DNA of 15,259 bases from an uncultured Collinsella sp. (GTDB lineage: Bacteria > Actinomycetota > Coriobacteriia > Coriobacteriales > Coriobacteriaceae): assembly GCA_900759045.1 (NCBI GenBank), contig CAAETU010000008.1, positions 1 through 15,259 on the forward strand, in the 5' to 3' direction. The notes under the pieces were generated by a model that did not search any database, had not been told where the DNA came from, and saw only the letters and a program-made list of their open reading frames with translations. Below, in pieces: positions 6,442 through 13,063 of the stretch (the first letter of the stretch is position 1; every line of letters begins with the position of its first letter). A program made the translations under genes and the position numbers.

Positions 6442-6671
6442 ACCCCGTGGTCAAAAAATGCCAAATATGAGTACTGTTGAAAAATAGGTGTCATATTTTT
6501 CGGCCTATTCTGAGCGAAAATGGACTCAAAATCAATCTATTTAACCTCCTATAAAGGGCGTTTGACGGCTTTCAATCTCTTCGAATCGCTCAAAGTAGGC
6601 AATTTACTCTCGATTTTGCTGCTACTAAATTGGTGACAGTACTCATATTTGCCACTTTTTGACCACGGGGT
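6442..6671. mobile_element. 230-bp MITE-like element with 36-bp terminal inverted repeats
   Basis: The arms 6442-6477 and 6636-6671 are reverse complements at 34 of 36 positions, beginning ACCCCGTGGTCAAAAA and containing CAAATATGAGTACTGT. The 158 bp between them is markedly AT-rich compared with the surrounding high-GC genes and holds no coding ORF. It fills most of the gap between the aspS terminator and the HPr gene. Size, TIR length and lack of coding capacity fit a non-autonomous miniature element or a large structured intergenic repeat. No clear target-site duplication was found at the ends, and no partner transposase is in the window. Confidence 0.65.
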
Positions 6672-6703
6672 ATCCGGAGGGGCTCTCGACAAGCATCTAA
6701 CGC

Positions 6704-6709
6704 TACAAT
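6704..6709 (+). promoter_or_regulatory. Possible -10 box of the HPr gene
   Basis: TACAAT lies 54 nt before the HPr start, just right of the MITE-like element. A TCGACA motif at 6686-6691 is only 12 nt away, too close for a standard -35, so only the -10 is proposed. Confidence 0.35.
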
Positions 6710-6763
6710 AACTACCACGTGGCTGGGTTTGCCGGCCGAATGTGCGATGCCGCGGGAGGGGAC

Positions 6764-7012
6764 ATGGTCGAGTTTACAAAGACGATTAAAGATCCGTTGG
6801 GATTACATGCCCGCCCGGTTGCGCTGCTCTATGACATCATTGCCAAGCATCGTAGCGACGTGTCAGTCAGTATCGGCGATCGCCACACGGATGGCCGCGA
6901 CGTTATGGGGCTCATGGCCCTCTATGGTGAGTGCGGCGAGAGCGTCGTCTTTCGTGTTTCGGGCGTGGATGAAGCCTCCTGTGTCACATCGATCAGAAAT
7001 CTCTCGCTTTAA
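6764..7012 (+). CDS. ptsH: HPr-family phosphocarrier protein with Asp46
   Basis: This 82-aa protein of HPr size has the active-site motif GLHARPV placing His at residue 15, the residue phosphorylated by enzyme I of the sugar phosphotransferase system. The region that in Bacillus HPr reads KSIMGVMSL is here RDVMGLMAL, so position 46, normally the HPrK-regulated Ser, is Asp. GGAGGGG directly upstream of ATG 6764 supports this start; a GTG 15 codons earlier (6719) has no ribosome site. It stands alone, with no enzyme I gene nearby, and has its own terminator. It may be the general HPr or a specialised paralogue; His15 separates it from Crh-type proteins, which lack that histidine. Confidence 0.88.
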   Translation: MVEFTKTIKDPLGLHARPVALLYDIIAKHRSDVSVSIGDRHTDGRDVMGLMALYGECGESVVFRVSGVDEASCVTSIRNLSL

Positions 7013-7020
7013 GCATGACA

Positions 7021-7061
7021 GGGCGTGGTAAAGGATGGTCCTTTGCCACGCCCTTTTGTTT
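7021..7061 (+). terminator. Intrinsic terminator of the HPr gene
   Basis: A 15-bp stem with one G-U pair (7021-7035 with 7039-7053, starting GGGCGTGG) closes a TGG loop. It is followed by TTTTGTTT at 7054-7061. It starts 8 nt after the HPr stop codon. Confidence 0.93.
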
Positions 7062-7104
7062 CGTATAGGAAACTTTTTCGAAATCTGAATGGGGACCCTT
7101 TCCA

Positions 7105-7158
7105 AAAAGTTAACCACGTGCTAGTTTACTATAGCGAACATAGACGTGGTTAACTTTT
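7105..7158. promoter_or_regulatory. Inverted repeat in the feoA promoter region
   Basis: AAAAGTTAACCACGT (7105-7119) and ACGTGGTTAACTTTT (7144-7158) are perfect 15-bp reverse complements separated by 24 nt. A TACTAT box (7127-7132) between them could be the -10 of the feo promoter. There is no U-tract beyond a TTTT run, and the preceding gene already has a terminator, so an operator flanking the promoter is more likely. The 10-bp half-site AGTTAACCAC recurs at 10307-10316 (as its complement), before the FeoB-associated gene. Confidence 0.55.
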
Positions 7159-7200
7159 ATTGCGTCGATGTTGAGGACGAACTGACGTTAGGAGCCACTC

Positions 7201-7443
7201 ATGTCTTGCGGACCGCAGATGCCGGCAATGCCGCTTTCGATGGTAAAAGCGGGCAAAACCGTGCGCGTGTCTCGTGTAAAGGGCAATGAGGACATGAAAC
7301 ACCACCTCAAGGACCTTGGCTTTGTCGAAGGCAACGAAATCCACGTGGTGAGCTCGAGCGGCGCCAATATCATCGTCACGGTGCTGGGCGCACGCTTTGG
7401 CATCGATTCCAAGGTTGCCATGCACATCATGACCGTCGGTTAG
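7201..7443 (+). CDS. feoA: FeoA-family ferrous iron transport protein (first copy)
   Basis: This small 80-aa cytosolic protein has the FeoA SH3-like fold. Features are a start region in which VKAGKTVRVSRVKG forms the first strands, the hallmark LKDLGFVEGNEIHVV (~37-51), and a final GIDSKVAMHIMTV strand. FeoA proteins associate with FeoB and modulate ferrous iron uptake. AGGAG lies 6 nt before the ATG. It is the first gene of the feoA-feoA-feoB unit, with 39 nt to the second feoA, and lies directly after the large inverted repeat. The N-terminal ~12 residues (SCGPQMPAMPLS) are an extension before the conserved domain. Confidence 0.9.
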   Translation: MSCGPQMPAMPLSMVKAGKTVRVSRVKGNEDMKHHLKDLGFVEGNEIHVVSSSGANIIVTVLGARFGIDSKVAMHIMTVG

Positions 7444-7482
7444 TCCGCAGCATTTCATAAAAACCGAAAGGGGGACAAGAGG

Positions 7483-7704
7483 ATGAAGACGTTGGGTGAC
7501 GTTAAGGTGGGCGAGAGCTCTACCATCGTCAAGCTTCACGGCGAGGGTGCGCTTCGCCGCCACCTTATGGACTTGGGGCTCATCAAGGGCACTTCGTTCA
7601 AGGTCGTGAAGGTTGCGCCGCTCGGTGATCCGGTCGAGATCAACGTGCGCGGCTACGAGCTTTCCATCCGCAAGGAGGAGGCGGCCGTCGTCGAGGTCCA
7701 GTAA
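7483..7704 (+). CDS. feoA: FeoA-family ferrous iron transport protein (second copy)
   Basis: This 73-aa FeoA domain protein carries LGDVKVGESSTIVKLHGEG, then RRHLMDLGLIKGTSFKVV (~26-43) and a terminal GYELSIRKEEAAVVEV strand. The two FeoA copies share the DLG-hydrophobic-x-G turn but are otherwise divergent, so this is not a recent tandem duplication. The ribosome site AAAGGGGGACAAGAGG precedes the ATG. It lies between the first feoA and feoB, with a 123-nt gap to feoB that contains an iron-box-like palindrome. Tandem FeoA proteins occur in several anaerobes and may form a regulatory pair for FeoB. Confidence 0.9.
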   Translation: MKTLGDVKVGESSTIVKLHGEGALRRHLMDLGLIKGTSFKVVKVAPLGDPVEINVRGYELSIRKEEAAVVEVQ

Positions 7705-7735
7705 GGGCTCGCGACGTATATTTCTGCAGATAAAG

Positions 7736-7754
7736 TTAGGTATTTCTAACTTAA
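7736..7754. promoter_or_regulatory. Iron-box-like palindrome upstream of feoB
   Basis: TTAGGTATTTCTAACTTAA matches 14 of 19 positions of the DtxR/IdeR iron-box consensus as recalled (TTAGGTTAGGCTAACCTAA). It also lies in a 7-bp inverted repeat, AAGTTAG (7733-7739) and CTAACTT (7746-7752). It sits 74 nt before the feoB start, with a CATTAT -10-like box at 7773-7778 downstream. Repression by a DtxR-family Fe(II) sensor is the natural reading for an actinobacterial feo locus; no such regulator gene is in the window. Confidence 0.55.
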
Positions 7755-7781
7755 TGCTGCAACTTTGAAGCACATTATCCA

Positions 7782-7807
7782 GCCTGTGCGGAGAAAGCAG
7801 CGCAGGC
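7782..7807 (+). promoter_or_regulatory. Leader hairpin before feoB
   Basis: GCCTGTGC (7782-7789) pairs with GCGCAGGC (7800-7807) with one G-U pair around a 10-nt loop containing GGAG. It ends 20 nt before the feoB start. It has no U-tract, so it is not a terminator. It may stabilise the feoB message or limit read-through from feoA. Confidence 0.35.
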
Positions 7808-7827
7808 ACACAAGGAAGAAGGATTGA

Positions 7828-10155
7828 ATGGCGGATTCTCAGATCCATGTCGCGCTGGCGGGTAACCCCAACTGCGGCAAGACCACGCTTTTCAACCTGA
7901 TCACCGGCGCCAACGGCTACGTTGGCAACTGGCCCGGCGTCACGGTTGAGAAAAAGGAGGCCAAGCTCCTAAGCGACAAGAACGTTACCATCACGGACCT
8001 CCCTGGCATCTACTCGCTTTCCCCCTACAGCCCCGAGGAGCAATGCTCGCGCGATTATCTCATGAGCGGCGAGCCCGATGTGGTCGTCCAGGTTGTCGAT
8101 GCCACCAACCTCGAGCGCAACCTGTACCTGGCGCTTCAGGTTATCGAGACCGGCCTGCCCGTAGTCGTCGCCCTCAACATGGCCGACTTGGTCGAGAAGA
8201 ACGGCGATAAGATCGACACGGACAAGCTCTCCAAGAAGCTCGGCTGCCCGGTCATGATGATCTCGGCCCTTAAGAACAAGGGTATCAAGGAGCTTTTCGA
8301 GCAGGTCAAGAAGTCTGCCGCTTCTAAGGGCCAGGTGCCGGAGCACAAGTTCGATTCCTCCATCGAGGACGTTCTGGACCACATCGAGAACAACCTGCCG
8401 GCGAGCGTTCCCGCCAACAAGCGCCGCTACTACGCGGTCAAGCTGTTTGAGCGCGACGCGGACGCCTGCAAGCTCATCAACCTCACTAAGGAGAAGGCCA
8501 CTCGCGTGGAGCAGCTGGTCGCCCAGTGCGAGCAGGATTGCGACGACGATGCCGAGTCCATCATCACCGGCGAGCGCTATGGCGTGATTGCCCACATCAT
8601 TGACGAGTGCATGACCAAGGCTCCGGCAAAGATGAGCACCTCCGAGAAGATCGACCGCGTGGTTACCAACCGTATCCTGGGCCTGCCGATCTTTGTGGTC
8701 ATCATGTTCTGCGTGTACTACATCGCCGTTTCCACCTTGGGCGGCACGGTGACCGACTTCACCAACGACCAGCTCTTCGGCACCGACGGCTGGTATGTGC
8801 TCGGCCAGGGTCGCGACGCCTACGACGCAGCTGTCGAGGCTGCGGGCGACGACGCCGATTCGGTCGACCCGGCACAGTACGGCCCCTATGTCCCGGGTAT
8901 CACCACCGTGGTGCACGATGCCCTTGTGGCGGGCGGCACCGAGGACGGTGGCCTGGTCGATTCGCTCGTCTGTGACGGTATCGTCGGCGGCCTGGGCGCC
9001 ATCTTCGGCTTCGTCCCGCAGATGTTCCTGCTGTTCGTCATGCTGTCCTTCTTGGAGGACTGCGGCTACATGGCCCGCGTCGCCTTCATCATGGACCGCG
9101 TGTTCCGCCGCTTTGGCCTGTCCGGTAAGTCCTTTATCCCCATGCTCGTGTCCTCGGGCTGCGGCGTCCCCGGCGTCATGGCTACCAAGACCATCGAGAA
9201 CGAGAAGGACCGCCGCATGACGGTCATGACCACCACGTTCATTCCCTGTGGCGCTAAGCTGCCGATCATCGCCCTGCTCATGGGTTCTATCATCGGCGAT
9301 TCTTCCACCACCGCCGCGTGGATCAGCCCGCTCTTCTACTTCCTGGGCGTCTTTGCCGTCATCGCCTCGGGCCTCATGCTCAAGAAGACCAAGCTCTTCG
9401 CCGGCCGCCCGACGCCGTTTGTTATGGAGCTTCCTGCCTACCACTTCCCGGCGATCCGCTCTTGGGCGCTGCACGTGTGGGAGCGCTGCTGGGCCTTTAT
9501 CAAGAAGGCCGGCACGGTCATCTTTGCCTCCACTGTCGTGGTTTGGTTCCTGTCCAACTTTGGTAGCTACAACGGTTCCTTTGGCTTCCTGCCTGCGATG
9601 GACGGCATCCCCGAGGAGTTCATGGACTACTCCGTGCTTGCCATGCTCGGCAACCTGATCGCCTGGATCTTCGCTCCGCTCGGCTTTAGCACCTGGCAGG
9701 CAACAGCACTGTCCGTCTCTGGTCTTGTCGCCAAGGAGAACGTTGTCGCCACCGCCGGCTCGCTGCTGTCCGTGGCTGACGCTGCCGAGACTGACCCGAG
9801 CCTGTGGACCGCGTTTGCCGGCATGTTCCCGACTATGGGCGCTTGCGTTGCCTTTGGCGCGTTCAACCTGCTGTGCGCTCCGTGCTTTGCCGCCATGGGT
9901 ACCATCCGCAACCAGATGGATTCCGGCAAGTGGACCGCGATTGCCCTCGGCTACGAGTGCGCCTTCGCTTGGGTTATCGGCCTGTTCATCAACCAGTTCT
10001 ATAACCTGCTTGTTCTGGGACAGTTTGGTATCTGGACGATTGTGGCCATCGTGCTGCTGGTTGCGATGCTCTTCCAGATCTTCCGCCCCATGCCCAAACA
10101 TGCATGGACCGACGAGGACGAGACCAACACTGCTTCCGCCGCAGTTTCCGCTTAA
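7828..10155 (+). CDS. feoB: Ferrous iron transporter FeoB
   Basis: This 775-aa inner-membrane Fe(II) transporter has an N-terminal G domain and a polytopic C-terminal half. G motifs are G1 GNPNCGKT (12-19), G3 DLPG (57-60), G4 NMAD (117-120) and G5 SALK (146-149). A helical spacer follows (~160-280), then the membrane part with the conserved SSGCGVPGVMATKTIENEKD gate segment (~445-464) and FIPCGAKLPII, both carrying the Cys residues typical of FeoB. Length is typical for the family. An acidic loop rich in Asp (~330-365) lies between the first membrane helices. AAGAAGG precedes the ATG. It follows two feoA genes and is closed by a terminator; its Cys-rich partner is 175 nt downstream under a separate promoter. 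Confidence 0.97.
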   Translation: MADSQIHVALAGNPNCGKTTLFNLITGANGYVGNWPGVTVEKKEAKLLSDKNVTITDLPGIYSLSPYSPEEQCSRDYLMSGEPDVVVQVVDATNLERNLYLALQVIETGLPVVVALNMADLVEKNGDKIDTDKLSKKLGCPVMMISALKNKGIKELFEQVKKSAASKGQVPEHKFDSSIEDVLDHIENNLPASVPANKRRYYAVKLFERDADACKLINLTKEKATRVEQLVAQCEQDCDDDAESIITGERYGVIAHIIDECMTKAPAKMSTSEKIDRVVTNRILGLPIFVVIMFCVYYIAVSTLGGTVTDFTNDQLFGTDGWYVLGQGRDAYDAAVEAAGDDADSVDPAQYGPYVPGITTVVHDALVAGGTEDGGLVDSLVCDGIVGGLGAIFGFVPQMFLLFVMLSFLEDCGYMARVAFIMDRVFRRFGLSGKSFIPMLVSSGCGVPGVMATKTIENEKDRRMTVMTTTFIPCGAKLPIIALLMGSIIGDSSTTAAWISPLFYFLGVFAVIASGLMLKKTKLFAGRPTPFVMELPAYHFPAIRSWALHVWERCWAFIKKAGTVIFASTVVVWFLSNFGSYNGSFGFLPAMDGIPEEFMDYSVLAMLGNLIAWIFAPLGFSTWQATALSVSGLVAKENVVATAGSLLSVADAAETDPSLWTAFAGMFPTMGACVAFGAFNLLCAPCFAAMGTIRNQMDSGKWTAIALGYECAFAWVIGLFINQFYNLLVLGQFGIWTIVAIVLLVAMLFQIFRPMPKHAWTDEDETNTASAAVSA

Positions 10156-10184
10156 GTCCGAATAAGGACTAGCCCCTTTTCACG

Positions 10185-10217
10185 AGCCCGGGTGTCCCAG
10201 CGACACTCGGGCTTTTT
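10185..10217 (+). terminator. Intrinsic terminator of feoB
   Basis: AGCCCGGGTGTC (10185-10196) pairs with GACACTCGGGCT (10202-10213), 11 of 12 positions plus one wobble, around a 5-nt loop and into TTTTT (10213-10217). It separates feoB from the Cys-rich gene. Confidence 0.92.
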
Positions 10218-10235
10218 GGTGGGGGAGATGTGACG

Positions 10236-10301
10236 TTTCCGCAGATAAAACCGACCAATATAAACCTGTCCCTTATTGGTAGGTGGAGGATGGGGTAAAG
10301 T
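10236..10301 (+). promoter_or_regulatory. Regulatory region of the FeoB-associated gene, with inverted repeat
   Basis: ACCGACCAATA (10250-10260) and TATTGGTAGGT (10274-10284) are reverse complements at 10 of 11 positions with a 13-nt spacer. TTATTG (10273-10278) and TAAAGT (10296-10301) are 17 nt apart and could be the promoter, so the right arm overlaps the -35. TTTCCGCAGATAAA at 10236-10249 matches 13 of 14 bases found before feoB at 7721-7734. The arrangement suggests that this gene is regulated separately but in concert with feoB. Confidence 0.45.
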
Positions 10302-10330
10302 AAGTGGTGGTTAACTAGAGGAGGCTTGCT

Positions 10331-10531
10331 ATGGCACCTATCGATATTGTTGTACTGGCTGTTATCGGCATTGCGTTTGTCGCGGTGTGCGTGCGCATCT
10401 ACCGCAAGGGCACCTGCGCCGACTGCGCTCAGGGTGGCGTTTGCACGGGACATTGCTCCAACAAAAAGACGTGCGCCGCGCTGAAAGGCGTCGACAAAAT
10501 CGCCGAAGACTTGGGCCGCGGTATTCATTAG
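10331..10531 (+). CDS. FeoB-associated Cys-rich membrane protein
   Basis: This 66-aa protein starts with one membrane segment (DIVVLAVIGIAFVAVCVRIY, ~5-24). A short cytosolic tail carries five Cys at 29, 32, 38, 42 and 48 (CADC...CTGHCSNKKTC), and a sixth Cys lies inside the membrane segment at 20. The layout matches the family of small proteins found next to feoB in Gram-positive bacteria (FeoB-associated Cys-rich membrane protein, a presumed counterpart of FeoC). A metal-binding or Fe-S role is supposed for the family but not proven. GAGGAGG precedes the ATG. It has its own promoter region after the feoB terminator. Confidence 0.88.
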   Translation: MAPIDIVVLAVIGIAFVAVCVRIYRKGTCADCAQGGVCTGHCSNKKTCAALKGVDKIAEDLGRGIH

Positions 10532-10552
10532 CCGACCGGCGTTTGGGTATGT

Positions 10553-10605
10553 TTGACTGCGAATGCGGCAGTTGCTGATACGATAGGTACGTTAGCAACT
10601 GCCGC
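10553..10605 (+). promoter_or_regulatory. Promoter and palindromic operator of the flavoprotein gene
   Basis: TTGACT (10553-10558) is a good -35. A weak -10 (TGATAC at 10576-10581 or TACGAT at 10579-10584) follows. A perfect 12-bp inverted repeat, GCGGCAGTTGCT (10565-10576) with AGCAACTGCCGC (10594-10605), spaced 17 nt, encloses the -10 region. It has no U-tract and ends 28 nt before the ATG, so a repressor site or leader hairpin is more likely than a terminator. Confidence 0.55.
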
Positions 10606-10633
10606 CGAGCGGCTTAAACGAAAGGAACCCTGT

Positions 10634-12583
10634 ATGGAGTCTTCCGCCTATCCGATGCTCTTTAGCCCGATCAAGGTCGGTACGACCGAGGTCAAGAACC
10701 GCGTCTTTATGCCGCCGGTGTCCACCAACCTGGCCGATCATGGCTATGTGACCGACGACTTGGTCGATCATTACCGTGCCCGTGCCAAGGGCGGCGTTGG
10801 CCTGATCATCACCGAGGTCGTGACGGTTGAGCCCACCTATACCTATCTGCCGGGTGACATGTGCTGCTACGACGACACGTTTATCCCCGGTTGGGAAAAG
10901 CTCGCCGCGGCCGTGCACGAGTACGGCTGCAAGATCATGCCGCAGCTCTTCCACCCCGCCTACATGGCCTTTAACATTCCGGGTACGCCGCGCCTGATCG
11001 CTCCGTCCTTTGTGGGCCCGTCCTATGCCCGCGAGGCACCGCGCCCCATCACGGTCGATGAGATCCACGAGCTCACGCATCAGTTTGGCGACGCTGCCGT
11101 GCGTATGCAGAAGGCTGGCGTCGATGGCGTCGAGGTCCATGCGGCGCACGCCCACGGTATGCTCGGCGGCTTTTTGACTCCGCTCTACAACAAGCGCACC
11201 GACGAGTACGGCGGCTCGCTCGACGCCCGCATGCGCTTCTTGCTCGAGGTCATCGCCGAGATTCGCGAGCGCTGCGGCAAGGACTTTATCATCGACGTCC
11301 GCATCTCGGGCGATGAGTACACCGATGGCGGCCTGACCCTCAACGACATGATCTACGTCTCGCGTCGTCTGGAGAAGGCCGGCGTCGACATGATTCACGT
11401 GTCGGGCGGTACCACCATCAAGCGCGGCTCCGCGATTCCCGCCGCCGGTACCCAGCAGGCCTCGCATGCCGCCTGCTCGCGCGAGATCAAAAAGCACGTC
11501 AACATTCCCGTCGCCACGGTCGGACGCATTAACGAGGCCTGGATCGCCGAGGAGCTGATCGAGGACGGCGCTGCCGACATCTGCATGATGGGCCGCGCCA
11601 ATCTGTGCGATGCCGAGTTCTGCAACAAGGCCGCTGCCGGCAACGCCGACGACATCCGCCCCTGCATCGGTTGCCTGCGCTGCCTGAACGGCATTATGTT
11701 CGGCAAGCGCATCTCCTGCACCGTCAACCCGGACGTGGAGCGCGACGAGGCTGGTTACGAGCCTGCCGCCGAGGCTAAGAACGTGCTCGTTGTGGGCGCT
11801 GGTCCTGCGGGTATGGAGGCTGCCTATATTGCCGCCAAGCGCGGACACAACGTGGTGCTCGTGGATAAGCAGGATGAGCCGGGCGGCGAGATGCGCATCG
11901 CAGCCGTTCCGCCGGCAAAGCAGGAACTCACCCGCGTGATCAAATACCAGTATCGCCGTCTTGCTGAGGCGGGCGTGAAGTGCGTCTTTGGTACCGAGCT
12001 TTCGGCCGAGGACATTCAGCGTGACTACGCGGGCTACGAGGTCGTCCTGGCTTATGGCGCCGAGCCCATCGCTCCGGCCTTCATGCAGGGCTTTAAGCAG
12101 GTTATGACGGCTGACGACCTGCTGGGTGGCAAGGCTTTCCCGGGCAAGAAGATCGTCATCGTGGGCGGCGGCACCGTCGGTTGCGAGACGGCAGATTACC
12201 TGGCCCCGCTGGTCAACGACCTGTCGCCGGCCAATCGCGATGTCACCGTCATCGAGATGACCAAGACACTCGCCGCCAACGAGGGTGGTGCCGGTCGCGC
12301 GGTGCTCATCACGCGCATGCTCTCCAAGGGCGTTCATGTGCTGACAGAGGCCAAGGTGGCCGAGATTACCGAGGACACTATCAGCTACGAAAAGGACGGC
12401 GAGGTCCACACCATCACCGGTGCCGATACGCTGGTGCTTGCCATGGGCTATCGTCCCAATACCAAGTTGGCCGACGACCTTGCCGCTGCCGGCGTTACCA
12501 CCCACGTGCTGGGCGACGCCAACAAGTGCGGCAACATCCGCGATGCCATCGGCGACGGCTACAAGGTTGCCTGCGAGCTCTAG
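10634..12583 (+). CDS. Old-Yellow-Enzyme family NADH:flavin oxidoreductase (enoate/2,4-dienoyl-CoA reductase type)
   Basis: This 649-aa cytosolic flavo-iron-sulfur enzyme has three parts. The N-terminal FMN-binding TIM barrel (~5-335) carries VEVHAAHAHGMLGGFLTP with His169/His172 and the NKRTDEYGGSLDAR signature (186-199). A [4Fe-4S] motif follows, CIGCLRC...C (Cys344, 347, 350, 362). The C-terminal nucleotide-binding half has VVGAGPAG (386-393) and a second VIVGGGTVG (508-516). This is the layout of 2,4-dienoyl-CoA reductase, enoate reductases, trimethylamine dehydrogenase and the Bai flavoproteins of bile-acid bacteria. The Cys spacing 2-2-11 resembles trimethylamine dehydrogenase and Bai proteins more than E. 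coli FadH (2-3-11). It probably reduces an activated C=C bond with NAD(P)H; the substrate is unknown. The start has AAAGG upstream; an in-frame ATG 27 codons earlier lies inside the promoter. Confidence 0.88.
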   Translation: MESSAYPMLFSPIKVGTTEVKNRVFMPPVSTNLADHGYVTDDLVDHYRARAKGGVGLIITEVVTVEPTYTYLPGDMCCYDDTFIPGWEKLAAAVHEYGCKIMPQLFHPAYMAFNIPGTPRLIAPSFVGPSYAREAPRPITVDEIHELTHQFGDAAVRMQKAGVDGVEVHAAHAHGMLGGFLTPLYNKRTDEYGGSLDARMRFLLEVIAEIRERCGKDFIIDVRISGDEYTDGGLTLNDMIYVSRRLEKAGVDMIHVSGGTTIKRGSAIPAAGTQQASHAACSREIKKHVNIPVATVGRINEAWIAEELIEDGAADICMMGRANLCDAEFCNKAAAGNADDIRPCIGCLRCLNGIMFGKRISCTVNPDVERDEAGYEPAAEAKNVLVVGAGPAGMEAAYIAAKRGHNVVLVDKQDEPGGEMRIAAVPPAKQELTRVIKYQYRRLAEAGVKCVFGTELSAEDIQRDYAGYEVVLAYGAEPIAPAFMQGFKQVMTADDLLGGKAFPGKKIVIVGGGTVGCETADYLAPLVNDLSPANRDVTVIEMTKTLAANEGGAGRAVLITRMLSKGVHVLTEAKVAEITEDTISYEKDGEVHTITGADTLVLAMGYRPNTKLADDLAAAGVTTHVLGDANKCGNIRDAIGDGYKVACEL

Positions 12584-12607
12584 TCAACCCCTTTGCACCA
12601 ATCGATT

Positions 12608-12659
12608 GCAAAAAGCGGCGGATGCCCTGTGTGTTGGGCAGCCGCCGCCTGCGTTTTGC
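12608..12659. terminator. Bidirectional terminator after the flavoprotein gene
   Basis: GCGGCGG plus TGCCC (12615-12627) pairs with GGGCA plus CCGCCGC (12636-12648) with one A-G mismatch and an 8-nt loop. An outer GCAAAA (12608-12613) and TTTTGC (12654-12659) extend the pairing and provide short T-runs in both directions. It lies between the convergent flavoprotein gene and the regulator remnant. Confidence 0.75.
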
Positions 12660-12682
12660 CAAAGAAAGATTATTGTCGGGCC

Positions 12683-13063
12683 CTAAATGCCTTTTGCTTC
12701 TGCTCCCTCCGCAATCATGTTGCGGTTATACACCAGGTGCAGATACATCGCGTCGTGCGCGGCGGTGGGATTGCGCGCGGCGATGGCGTCGGCCACATCG
12801 CGGTGCATGCGGATAGTTTCCTCGACGAGCTTTTTGCCGGTCACGTCGATAAAGAGGGGGACGGATGCCTTGAGCACGCCCATCAGGCGGGGAACGACGA
12901 GGTTTCCGGAGCTCTCGGCAATGGCATTGTGGAACGCGGTGTCGGCGGCGGAGTAATCCTCACCGGCCTCGGCCAGGCGCTCGGATTCGTCGCAGAGCTC
13001 TTTGATACAGACGACCTGGTCGTTGGTTGCGTGCTCGGCCGCCATGCGTGCTATCTGCGGCGG
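12683..13063 (-). pseudogene. FadR-type (GntR superfamily) regulator remnant: FCD domain only
   Basis: The minus-strand frame ending at 12683 encodes an FCD ligand-binding domain, from PQIARMAAEHATND to the C-terminus. It includes DTAFHNAIAESSGN (first Asp/His metal ligands), RMHRDVADAIAARNPTAAHDAM and a final LHL, the usual four-ligand pattern. Such domains bind a small carboxylate effector. The winged-helix DNA-binding domain that should precede it is absent. The frame stays open to 13174, but that upstream part is simply the antisense of a GntP permease tail, so the 163-aa reading is chimeric. The regulator therefore appears to be inactivated by a deletion ending near 13050-13063. An internal ATG at 13045 has no ribosome site. 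Confidence 0.8.

Noticed and set aside
6719..7012. GTG start giving a 97-aa HPr
   Set aside because: There is no ribosome site before 6719, and the HPr fold begins at Met 6764, which has GGAGGGG upstream and puts His at position 15.
7969..10101. 710-aa minus-strand ORF antisense to feoB, and similar long antisense ORFs over aspS (4428-5876), the flavoprotein (10592-12505) and the dehydratase (13314-15074)
   Set aside because: Long antisense frames are expected in high-GC genes with strong codon bias. The proteins are His/Gly/Asp-rich with no recognisable domain, and the sense genes carry complete family motifs.
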